From Tagetes erecta (lineage: Eukaryota; Streptophyta; Magnoliopsida; Asterales; Asteraceae), in the NCBI GenBank assembly GCA_030867185.1, contig CM061487.1, positions 19,617,000 to 19,680,999 of the forward strand: a stretch of 64,000 nt of DNA, given 5' to 3'. This document shows positions 10,741-21,149 of this stretch, piece by piece; within the stretch, counting starts at the first letter, position 1, and every line of letters begins with the position of its first letter. A model generated the notes under the pieces. The model saw nothing but the letters and a program-made list of their open reading frames with translations. It was not told the DNA's origin and did not search any database. Both the position numbers and the translations under genes were made by a program.

Positions 10741-11428
10741 GTTTTGGAAAATTGATTTTTTGATCAAATTTTTTTTGGTGTGATTATATAGGTAATGTTG
10801 TGGTTTTATGTGAAAATTTTTAATTTTTTCAAAAGTTGATTTTTTGATGATAGATGGATTTGGTGTTATTAAATATATAGGTAAAATGTTGTGGTTTTAT
10901 GTCACAAATTCTTGATTTTTTGAAATTTTATTTTTTGTTTAAATTTGTTTCTTGTGTGATTATATAGGTAAATGTTATGGTTTTATGTGAAAATTTTTTA
11001 TTTTTACGAAAGTTGATTTTTGATCAAATTTGTTTTTTTGTGTGATTTAATGGGTAAATGTTGTGATTTATGTGAAAAATTTTTATTTTCAAAAGTTGAG
11101 TTTTTGATGAAAGTTGGGTTTGGTGTGATTATATGTAACTAAAATGTTGTGTTTTATGTGAACATTTGTTGATTTTTTAATAAAATTTGTTTTTGGTGTG
11201 GTTATATGGGTAATTGTTGTGGTTTTATATGAATATTTTTGATTTTTTCGAATGTTGATTTTTTTGTCAAATTTGTTTTTTGTGTGAATATATAACTAAA
11301 TGTTGTGGTTTTATTTGAAATTTTTTGATTTTTACGAAAATTGATTTGTTTTTTAATCAAATTTCTTATTAGTGAGATTTTATAGATAAATATTGTTGTT
11401 TTATGTGAAAAATTTTGATTTCTTCAAA
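10741..11428 (+). repeat. Minisatellite, ~85-bp unit, left part (about 8 units)
   Basis: Units of about 71-91 bases begin GTTTTATGTGAAAA, run through a TTGATTTTT core and end GTGATTATATAGGTAAATGTTGTG. Units with TGATCAAATTTG tend to alternate with units carrying TGATGAAAGTTGGG, suggesting a dimeric higher-order period near 170. The array is cut by solo LTR H and resumes at 13841. Confidence 0.85.
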
Positions 11429-13840
11429 TGTGACAACCCGTAATTCCAAGTTAACACCGTTAACTATCCTATAACTATTCCGTTATGTTTTATACAAGTT
11501 TAGGGTTCGTTTTGTACTTAACTAAACTAATTTATAAACTTTAAAAACCTATCTAAATAAACCACTAATATTTAAGGACCAAAGTTGTAAATTGAAATTA
11601 TATAACCCAAACCCCCCTGTTCACCGGACTTCTTCATCTCGATCGACACACACACGCACACAAAACCCTAACCAGCTGCATCATCATCACGATGTACCAT
11701 CATCATCATCACGTCGCGTCGGTTTCACCATCTCACCGTAGTCGATCAATCGTACCTATCGCTGCGCACCGTTACCGCTGTTCGGAGTAACATTCGAGTC
11801 CGGCAGAGCCGCAACCCCGGCGAACCTGCAACTCCATCCACCACTCGTCGTACCAGCAGCCTCCACGTACCTTGCTCGACAACCGGTACGTGTCCAACGT
11901 GTACCCTTGCTATTTATCGCATTAAGGTTTCGGTTTCGTTACGGTTACGATTCGGTTTCGGTTCGAGTTTCGGTCCAATCGTTTGGATAAACTGTATGTG
12001 ATTGTGTGTGCTGTTATGTGTATGTAAGTATATTAAACATGTCCAGCCGCAATAGTATGTAAAGTCGAATCTATATGTGTTCGTATTGTATGATCATTAT
12101 ATATGTATATGTGCGTTTTGAGAAGAAACAGAAGCAAGAAAAAAAAAAGAAAATGAATCTTATGTATGTGTAAATCAATTAAGAGCAGCGGCATATGCAT
12201 ATGTGTATGAATTGTTGTATGAATGTTTTGTATATATATGAATCATGTATGTATGTGTTGTATGCGTGTGAGCATGTATATGTATATGTGTGTGTGGGTG
12301 TGTATTGTGTGTAAAGGTAGCAGCTGCAACTTGTAATCAAATGATAAATATATACGGGTGTGCTAATTTAATGTTGCAGCATTATGTATATATTGCAGTA
12401 GTATGCATATATATGCGATGTATGTACATAGGTATTAGACTAGAAAGGAATAAGCAGCAGTAGAATTTAATTAGGAAGATGTCCTGGTATGTATGTATAC
12501 AAAAGAATGAGTGAATGGTAAACTATAATATGTACCTGTATGTGTGTTGTGTAGATTAATACGTATGATTATGTGAGGACCAACAAGTTGATACATGTGT
12601 GCATGTGATGGAGTAGTGTTGATGGTATATGCGTGTTAGTGTATGTATTCGTGAAATATCATTGTTGGGTTGTATGAAATATATGTAAGCCATGTATGAA
12701 TAGGAAAGTGAATACGCAGTTGATATATGCATGAAAGTATATGCAAGTATAAAGTTATAATGTGTGGCATAAGTGAAATATTGTATGGTGTCTTATTATT
12801 ATCATACGAAACCGAACCGAACACGTGAAACCCTAGGTGTAACATGACCCGCATGAGAACCAGACTCATGTATAATTATGATGTTTATTCTTAGTTAATA
12901 GTTAATATTAAATTATTAAGCAGGCCATAAGGTGATCTAGGATACTTGTTTGCATTTGTGCTGTTATTTGCTGTGCGCTTCAAAGGTGAGTTCACTAAAC
13001 TGCACTTTTACTATTATACCCTTTTATGGGCTGAACACGGACGAATACTTTTACGGATTTACGAATTTAGTATGTCGCATGTCTGGATTAGAGCAACTTT
13101 TATTTTGTTCATGAAAGACCTCATGGATACCTAGTTGACCGTTAGTATTTGTGAAATAGCGGGGAAATTTTGAGTAGTACTACTGGGTTTGACAAACCCC
13201 ACCCGGGCTAGTCGCGATAGCACGACAGAAGGACCTGTGGAACGGGTGTTGAATGACCTAACATACTTACAGTGCATCCTGCTGGGATGTACGAACGGGC
13301 AAAATGCACTTAATGTGTACATGCGTCAGCTTCGGTCAGATACATACGCCTCTAAGGACATGTGCTGTAGACTAGCTACCTACAATGAAATACTTAATTT
13401 ATATTTCTGCTTGCAACTGAACTACTTGATTTCATACTTACTTTGTGAACTCACCAACCGTCGTGTTGACACTTGTTAGCCTTTCACTTTTACAGGTCAT
13501 TGAGGTTCAGCGCACTTAGGACATGGCATGGAGTCACAACTTTGCATTTAAACACTTTCCTGCATTTAAAAACTATGTTTGGTTTTAACAAATATTTAAA
13601 CTATGCTTCTTATGTTGGGCGCATGTTTGCGCATTTAGTTCCATTTAATATTATTGACGTTACATTTCGATTACGCTTCCGCAAACTTTTAAACGTTAAC
13701 TCTGTATTAAATTTTTTCATTTAATGGGACACGTATATTTTAAATTCATATAGTGTCGTTTGGTGTAACTAATGACTGAGATCCTGGTTTGTCACACACT
13801 TAACGGTAAAACTCCGTTAGTGGATTTTGGGGGTGTGACA
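11429..13840 (+). mobile_element. Solo LTR (H), 2.4 kb, target duplication TCAAA
   Basis: The LTR starts TGTGACAACCCGTAATTCC and ends GGATTTTGGGGGTGTGACA. It is flanked by the 5-bp direct repeat TCAAA (11424-11428 and 13841-13845). Nothing internal is left, so it is the product of LTR-LTR recombination. Its distal part is related to the LTRs of element B (shared CTCCGTTAGTGGA, GGGGGTGTGACA, ATCCTGGTTTGTCAC). It carries the candidate LTR intron (12986-13495) and the paired palindromes. The 12000-12560 part is rich in TATGTG words. Confidence 0.92.
12986..13495 (+). promoter_or_regulatory. Candidate intron inside solo LTR H
   Basis: The donor CAAAG/GTGAGT at 12985/12986 and the acceptor CTTTCACTTTTACAG/GT ending at 13495 give a 510-bp intron. 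Both sites have counterparts at the same relative place in the B LTRs (456 bp there). The interior holds the palindromes GTAGTACTAC and GGGTTTGACAAACCC. Splicing is inferred from sequence only. Confidence 0.45.
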
Positions 13841-14425
13841 TCAAAAGTTGATTTTTTTTATAAAAGTTGGGTTTGGTGTGATTATATATATGTAAAATAT
13901 TGTGGTTTTATGCCAAAGTTTGTTGATATTTTTGAAAGTTGATTTTTTGATCAAATTTGTTTTTCGTGTGATTTAATAGGTAAATATTGTAGTTTTATGT
14001 GAAAACTTTTTATTCCTTCAAAAGTTGTTTTTTGATAAAAGTAGGGTAGGTGTGATTATATATTGCTAAAATGTTGTGGTTTTATGCGAAAATTTGTTGT
14101 TTTTTTTATTAAATTTGTTTTTTGTGTGATTATATAGGTAAATTATGTGGTATTATGTGAATTTTTTGTTTTTTCAAAAGTTGGTTTTTGATGAAAGTTG
14201 AGTTTGCTGTGATTATTATACATAGTTAAAATGTTGTGGTTTTATGTGAAAATTTTTTATGTTTTCGAAAGTTGATTATTTGATCAAATTTGTTTTTGGT
14301 GTGATTATATAGGTAAATGTTGTGGTTTTATGTGATTATTTGATCAAATTTGTTTTTGGTGTGATTATATAGATGGATTTAGTGTGATTAAATATAGGTA
14401 AAATTTTATGGTTTTATGTTACAAT
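13841..14425 (+). repeat. Minisatellite, ~85-bp unit, right part (about 7 units)
   Basis: Continuation of the array interrupted by solo LTR H. Units again start GTTTTATGTGAAA and end GTAAATGTTGTG. The last units (14280-14420) share longer identical blocks, for example TGATCAAATTTGTTTTTGG twice within 70 bases, suggesting local slippage. Confidence 0.85.
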
Positions 14426-14510
14426 GCTCGGTTATTGGTCTTCTGTTTTGGTCCGGATTCACATATGTATGGTCTGAATTTTACGAACATGGGGAGTAAT
14501 AAGTTGGGTA

Positions 14511-15735
14511 ATGTTGAAAATTTGCCCTGACGAGGTTCGGTATAAGCGATTATTATATATATGGACCACGTCAGCTAAGGATGGTGTGACTCCTAAAGAG
14601 TCTAGGGTTTTGGCTAAAAACCCTAATGTGGTTCATGCGTTTAAGGATAGTTTGAACCCTCATGCGGCTAAAGCGTCTGAGTCATATCAAGGTCACCCGG
14701 CTGCTGGGTCTCACACGGTCGAGATGATTCATGCGTCTAAGGCGTCTCAAGTGCATCAGCCATCCCTAGAGCCTAACTCGTCCCAAGTTCACCCGGCTAA
14801 TGAGTATCACACGGTTGCGTATTCTCACCCGACTGTTGAACATCACACGACTAAATTGAATCAGGTGTCTAAGGTTTCTCACACGTGTAAGGATCTTCAT
14901 GCGACCGATGTTAATGTGAGTAAAGAGTCTTATGCTGCTGATCTTTTAGTTGATAATATGGGCATGAAAGATAATTTAAACATAAGAGAGTCGAGTACAA
15001 GTAAAAACTCCTATGCAGATATGGTACAAGCGAAACCAGAAATAACAGCAGCTTCTGTTAATTTCGTTACATGGTCAACGATGAAAAGAAGCTACGATTT
15101 GATGTAGTGTTACCAAAAGAATTTTTTCGAATGGTTTGTAATAAGCTTAAATTTACTTTATATGGATATTTTCTAGGAGATAGGGTAGCGTATCATGTGG
15201 TTTCTACTTTGTGCGCACAAACTAGAAAAAAATTTAGCTTGTAGAAATCTATGATGAACGCAAATGGATTTTTCTTCTTTAATTTTAATGATAAGAAGGG
15301 GATAATGGATGTGATTGAATCAGGTCCTTGGTTGATCCGAACCAAGCCTATTATTGTGAATGTGTGGTCATCTGCCACAAAGCTACAAAAGGATGATATC
15401 AAGAGTGTGTCTGTTTGGGTGAAGTTACATGATGTCCCGTTGGTAGCTTATACGGATGTTGGGTTGATCCTTATTGTATCGCAAAATGGAACTCCCAAAT
15501 TTCTGGACTCATTTACAAGTTCTATGTGTGTTAATGCATGGGGCAGATGTAGCTTTGCTAAAGCATTGGTTGACATCTCAGCTGGCACTAGATTCAAGGA
15601 GGAAATAAATATTGTTGTTCCTGAGCTGGAGGATGATACGTTTGCGTCGGCGAAGGTCTTGGTTTAGTATGATTGGAAACCTCCTAGATGTGGTCACTGT
15701 TGCGTTTTTGGTCATGATGACGATGGGTGCCCTAA
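14511..15735 (+). pseudogene. LINE ORF1: low-complexity N-part, DUF4283-like domain, zinc knuckle
   Basis: The first part (14511-15107) is a repetitive His/Ser/Lys-rich region (HAAKASESYQGHPAAG, SHTVEMIHASK) ending in SKNSYADMVQ, typical of the linker before DUF4283. After a frame change come FRMVCNKLKF-like, FFFFNFNDKKGIMDVIESGPW and VWVKLHDVPLVAYT, the DUF4283 core of plant LINE ORF1 proteins. After a stop at 15665-15667 the same frame continues with a CX2CX4HX4C knuckle at 15689-15730 (CGHCCVFGHDDDGC). The family role is RNA binding in the LINE particle. Several stops and frameshifts make it non-functional. Confidence 0.75.
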
Positions 15736-15748
15736 GCAACCTCACCAA

Positions 15749-16087
15749 GTGAAAAATCTAATTGCTAGAGAGGAGGGTGATGGCTTCAAGGTGGTAAAGG
15801 GTAAGAAGGCTGCTAAAAGAAATGGGGTTGACTTAAAAAAGCCACAGTTTGAATACAGCCCATTTACTAGTAGAGCGAAGGATGTTCCTGACATACCAGT
15901 GACAAAGTTAGCAAACATGAGTGATAACGTGGGGACAAATAATGGTCAGAATATGATTAAGTCTGGCATAGTCTCTTCAAACCCGTTTGATGTCTTATCT
16001 GAGGAAAACGTGGTAGAAACTACTAGGAATGATGAAAGGGGGTGGGGAGAAAGGAGGAGACCATTTAGATTCGGATTTAGAGGTGGA
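15749..16087 (+). pseudogene. LINE ORF1 C-terminal tail
   Basis: Open frame after the zinc knuckle, reading KNLIAREEGDGFKVVKGKK, a lysine-rich stretch, and SNPFDVLSEEN. A VSSNPFDVL-like segment is common near the end of plant LINE ORF1. It ends with an Arg/Gly-rich tail (GWGERRRPFRFGFRGG). The frame agrees with the upstream DUF4283 part, so this is one decayed ORF. Confidence 0.6.
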
Positions 16088-16194
16088 TGACGTTCTTGAA
16101 GTAGAGAGTGGGGTGGCTAGGTTTATGAAGACCGAGACCCAAGGGGTCTTCACTACTATTAAAGGGGCAAGCACTCCTTCTACATCGGGTGTCA

Positions 16195-16879
16195 ATGGTT
16201 AGTCTGGCATCCTGGAATATTAGGGGGTTGAACAGCCCGCTAAAACAAAAGGAGGTTCGTCATGTTTTAAAGGATAATAAGCTTAGTTTGTGTGCCATTT
16301 TGGAGTCTCATGTGGAGCTGTCGAAGCTAATGGGGGTATGTAAGAGTGTTTTCAAGAAATGGGCCTGGACTTCAAATCGGAATATGTGCCCTAAGGGTTC
16401 CTGGCTCATTCTAGGGTGGGATCCGTTCTTCATGGATGTTATGGTGTTAGCTCAATCCGGTCAAGTTGTTCATACTCAGATTATTTTTAAGCAGGACCAA
16501 AGAAGGATTTTTATGTTCTTTAATTTATGCAGCCAACTATTACGCAAATAGAAGAGGGTTGTGGGCTAGCTCGTGTATGCATAAATTGGTTGTTAAGGAT
16601 GAGCCTTGGGTGATTATGGGGTACTTTAATTCAGCCCTGTATTTACACGATGCAGCATATGGGTCATCAAATGTTACTAATGGCATGCATGAGTTTAAGG
16701 AGTGTGTGATTCAAATTGAGATGTTTGATGTTAATAGCTCGGGTATGCATTTTACGTGGAACCAGAAGCCAAAGAATGGTTGGGGTGTGTTCAAGAAGAT
16801 TGATAGAATCGTGGCGAACACTCAGTTTACTGATTTATTCCCTGCTTTTTATGGCGAACCCTCCTCTAAAAACCCGTAA
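16195..16879 (+). pseudogene. LINE ORF2 endonuclease domain, truncated
   Basis: ATG at 16195 starts SLASWNIRGLNSPLKQKEV, the N-terminal signature of the APE-like endonuclease of plant LINEs, with the catalytic Glu in LESHVELS. A frameshift near 16540 moves the reading to the next frame, which holds VIMGYFNSAL (usually GDFN; the Asp is replaced by Tyr), FTWNQKP and KIDRIVAN. It ends at about 16870 where LTR sequence begins. No reverse transcriptase follows. The endonuclease would nick target DNA in a live element; this copy is dead. Confidence 0.85.
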
Positions 16880-18261
16880 TTTCAAGTTAACACTGTTAAT
16901 CATCCGTTAATTATTTCGTTATATTTTGATAATGAGTAAAATTGTTTTGTAGTTAATAAAAGTTAACATTTTTAAGTGTTATTAACCTTTTTATTAAAAT
17001 ATTAAAATAAATGGGTGCAAAGTGCAAACAAAAAAATAAATCCCCCAACCCTAATAAACCCACCCACCCTCTCTCGACACTTTGTATCAAGTCTGCCGTA
17101 ACAAAGAAACCACACACACGCATCATCGATCTCCCAATTCGCTCTCACGTCTCCGATTAGCAGCAAGACTCTGAAACGTTCCCTAACCGGTTATCTTCAC
17201 TCTCGTCTGTGTTGTTCGATGTAGGTGACAAAGTGGTGGTGTTTGGGCTACTTTAATGGTGGTGGCATTGTGAAACAATAACAACAGCAGCAGCGAAGGC
17301 GCTTTAACACTGGTGATGGTGGTTGTTATACACGACGATGTTGTTTGGTGCTGGATGGTATCGTAACTGCGACAGCAGCGAAGGTGGTGTTATACCACCA
17401 TAGAAGGGGTGGCGACGGGATGGGTTCGGGTTATTGGGGGCTGCTATATGTGATGGTGATGGTTGTGATGATATTGTGGTATAACAGCATCGGCTGAGTG
17501 TTGATGACGGGCAGACCTTGGTGGTTGTTGCAGTGATATTTGGTGGTTATGGTGGGTCGTTGTGATGGTGGTGTTGTGTGTGGTGTTAATGGTAGTAAAA
17601 AACAAAGATAGCAGCAACTGATTTTAGTTGTTCATATGGCATAACAGCGACAATAATGGTGGTCTAGGGTGGGAGATAGATGGTTGTTTGGTGTTAGTGG
17701 TGGTGGTTAACGACTGTGGCGCTAGGTTGTAGGTGGACGATGATGGGTCGTGGTAATTGAGGAGGCTTTGGGCTGGTTCATATTAATAAGCACTGAGAGA
17801 TGAGCGCTCGATATCTAGATGTTGGTTTGGTTGTAAATTTGTAGCTTGAATATTCTATGTTGATAAGGGTTGGATACGAACTAGTGTTTGGGTAAGAGTT
17901 GAGTGTGTTTGGACAAGTCATCATAAGTGAAAGGTGCTCAACGTAGAATCGAGAGGAAAGCGAGCCGAAAACCAAACGAACTTGAGAACCTGAACCTATC
18001 GTAAAGGTATAAGCTAGAAATAGCAATGTTATATTTAATAAATTTTGAACGCTTGTTGAGCTTAAATATAAAATGAAAGTGAAATAGTACAAAAATTGTG
18101 AACCAAAGCAAGAGATAAACTAGTAATTATTTTATAAATATATGACGTCACAACCCCATTATATAAATATATTGTTTGTTTATAAGAAAATACGACACAG
18201 ACACAAACTATAAAAGTAAAACACAATAGCAATAAGTGAGACAAGGCTATTATTATTATTA

Positions 18262-18317
<56 letters not shown>

Positions 18318-18372
18318 TTCTTATTATTATTTTGATTAATAATCCGCAACACGAGTACCTTTAAAGTATAAT
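16873..18372 (+). mobile_element. Gypsy-type LTR fragment, G/T-rich
   Basis: It starts AACCCGTAATTTCAAGTTAAC, matching the beginning of solo LTR H just after its TGTGACA. About 17220-17770 is full of GGTGGTGG-like words with no supportable gene. The end (18335-18372, CCGCAACACGAGTACCTTT) is the reverse complement of bases 2836-2868 in LTR D, so two LTR pieces in opposite orientation may be joined here. No LTR end is seen. Confidence 0.5.
18251..18331. repeat. (ATT)n microsatellite
   Basis: About 80 bases of nearly uninterrupted TTA/ATT repeats, with one TATTTA break near 18262 and a TTTTC break near 18317. Simple sequence; likely polymorphic in length. Confidence 0.95.
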
Positions 18373-19964
18373 ACTAGTAAGATACCCGCGCGATGCTGCG
18401 GCGGCGACAATTGTAACTCGGGAGGATGGTTCCATAATGATATAATTAGGATCTTAAAAGTTTTGTAGTGCACATAAAACCATATTTTAACGAATTGTAT
18501 AATGCTATAAATGTGTCAGTATATTGTGTTTCATTGTAAAGAAAGAAAAGTATTTTGAAAGATTGTAATTTTATGAGTAATAGTTATAATAGTTTTAAAA
18601 GTAGACATGAAATGCAAAGAAATAAATATAGGTTACCTAATAGAATAAAATTGAATTTTAAATATATTGTAAGTAAGGTCATAAATTGGGGTTTTGTTGA
18701 TAAAAAATGATCAAAAGTGAAGTGAAATAACTTATTTAGCCCAAGAAACTAATATGCTAGTCTACTTATATCAAGGTTATTTATGTGACTAACACTTGAC
18801 AAAGACTACGTTTTCCAATAATAATGAACTAATGAATATCATGGTGTTCGAAGTAGTCATATTCCCAAACAATAACTCAAACCAGTCAAATAAAATGTGT
18901 GTTCTGAAAAACCTATTTGCATTAGTCGTTGGAATTAGTCTAACATTATTTTTTTTTTATAAAAACAGGGGGAAATGGTAAACACGATTAAGGTTTGATT
19001 CAAAGGTCGATCCATGAATCAATACAGCGAAGAGCCTTGAAACTCAAAGATGTCATCCGCTTTACAATTCCAATTTAAAAGTTGAAACGATCCAACAACC
19101 ATGAGCTACTCAAAAAAATTGTACTCTTATACCGTCTTTAGGTGAATAGGTTAATGTGATGAAACGCACAACCAACCATAATCGAATCACAACACCTTAA
19201 ATTCTAATCACAATAAATAGTCTGGGTATTACATCAATGAATACATTTCTATATATAAGGACTCGTGTATTTATACCAACATACCGTAAGGGAAAGCATA
19301 AATAAACATAATCAAGATGAAAAGTAATGACTGTGTTGAACCATTTGAACCGTTGCTCAAAAGACCCGTTTAGCCAAATCAGCAAACAAATTTTCAAAAA
19401 TTACAAGGGCAAGTTCTAATGCAATTTTGCTTATGTCTACTGCAGCCCGCTAGATACACTGCCTAATTTTCCGGAAGAATGTGAGAAAAGCCGTATGTCT
19501 CGATTGTTAAGAGGATGGCTTGGGGTATTATAGTAAATTCATCAAACCTGAAACCATTTTAAAGATTTGTCAAGTCAAGGATGGTAAATTAAAAACAAAG
19601 AGAAACTGCAAGCTAATAATGTCTCCAATTACTTAAGAGCCAGAGGTGGAAACATAGTTTTTATTATTACAGGTCAAAATGGATCGCACTGGGCAGAATT
19701 GACCCGCAAACAATTTTTGCCCATTCATATAGATAGTCACAGGCTACACAAGTTATCTTATTGCAATAACAATGCTATGCTTTAAAATAAAACAATTTAT
19801 AAGGATGTAAACATTAAGAGTCCACTTGACCCGTTTCCCTTTTAACTAAAGTTGTGCATTTGCACCCATTGAGTATGAATTAACCCAAATCAGCATACGA
19901 CAAAAAAAAACTTCTAAAAATCATAAGAAAGCTTCAACAATTTATTAAGTTGCTTACCAGTGAC

Positions 19965-20096
19965 CAGTAAAAAGAAGAGACATGATGCTAAAAGGCTCCA
20001 CTGTATAACAAGAGAAGAATAGAGAGCTAACAGACCGATTGAACCATTCTTATAATCCTGGTCCAGACCTTTTAACCTCGATATTAGCCAACCTAC
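19965..20096 (-). CDS. Candidate internal exon with hydrophobic segments, unidentified
   Basis: On the minus strand TTTTATGTAG/GTTGGC opens WLISRLKGLDQDYKNGSIG, then LLALYSSLVIQWSLLASCLF and FLLVTG, ending at a GTAAGCAAC donor. About 25 consecutive hydrophobic residues suggest one or two membrane segments. With the presequence-like first exon upstream this hints at an organellar membrane protein. That is inference, and the family is unknown to me. Confidence 0.3.
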
Positions 20097-20702
20097 ATAA
20101 AACAACAAACAAAATGAAAATAAACTATTTTTATATACCTAAAATAATAATAATATCAAAAGAGAACAACAAACGAACTTCTTAAAAGAAACAATAAAAA
20201 TGATGTTAAATATCAGTGTTAAACCAAGATGGCAACATAGGCGCTAGGCAGGGTGGGAAATAGTTTAAAGGAGGTCCAGTCAAAATGCATCACCTTTGTG
20301 CATACTTTTCTAGAAACACAATATTATTACTATAATAACAAAACACTCACCGATCAAACCCCAAGTCTCCACAATTGTCCTTATCATCAACCTATTTTCT
20401 ATGAATAACTTTTATAAAACTTAAAACATGGAAGAAACCCACATTGGCAAAAAAATCAAACACCTTATCTGTAGATACCCCAAACTTAAAAACCAGATGA
20501 TGATAATCAAAATTCCTTATGATAACAAAGCAGGGAATGCAATTGTCAAAGATTTAGCATATACCTCAATTAAACACATACGTTACTAACACAACACACA
20601 ACACAAAACAATTAAACATTTCATCTTTCAATTAAAAATGACATAAAACTAAATCTATCATCAAGAGAACAAATAAACGTAACTAAAAGTAAGATTAAGA
20701 TA

Positions 20703-20790
20703 CATATTACCAGCTAAATGGTATGGTTTGTAAACATTAGTGGCCAAAGATACAGGACCAGACTCCAGAGACAGCCCAAAATGCAGCTGT
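20703..20790 (-). CDS. Candidate internal exon, unidentified
   Basis: On the minus strand an acceptor-like TTTTTTCAG/GTTCACAG leads into SQLHFGLSLESGPVSLATNV and YKPYHLA, ending at CTG/GTAATATG. Composition and codon use look coding, but the exon is short and I do not recognise it. The exon-like stretch at 20096-19965 could follow it in phase. Confidence 0.3.
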
Positions 20791-21149
20791 GAACCTGAAA
20801 AAACCTGACTAAAATAGCCTAAACCGAGCCATGAAGCTGCCAAAAAATTGCTCAAAAACTTGACATCTAGGCCTGCCTTCTATGCTTCAAAAACTTGATC
20901 CTTTGGAGTTTTATCTGGCTAGTACACCCTGCAAACAGTACAAGCAGAAAAAGACACCAAAAGGTCACAAAGAAGATATCCTAAACTTTTGGCACAAGTC
21001 AAAATAATATGAAGTGTCCTTCCTAAATGCTTATTATAGTGGTATAGATATAGATATTTAGGACATAAAACATGCAGACTTTCATAACACACCATGTAGA
21101 CATTCAGTATATTCATAACAAAAATTATAACCTGTTTATGTATGTACCT

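Larger units (their letters stand above)
14430..16872 (+). mobile_element. LINE 5' half (ORF1 and endonuclease), cut by an LTR
   Basis: Plus-strand L1-type LINE containing a decayed ORF1 with DUF4283-like domain and zinc knuckle, then the start of ORF2 (endonuclease). It stops abruptly at about 16872, where an LTR-like CCCGTAATTTCAAGTTAAC begins, so the reverse transcriptase half is missing from the window. It complements the other LINEs here, which keep only 3' halves. The left boundary is approximate. Confidence 0.75.

Noticed and set aside
17220..17770. G/T-rich region as a CDS or CRISPR-like repeat
   Set aside because: The GGTGGTG words are irregular, there are stops in all frames, and no regular repeat/spacer structure exists.
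18062..18352. 96-codon minus-strand frame with a poly-isoleucine run
   Set aside because: It is translation of the (ATT)n microsatellite.
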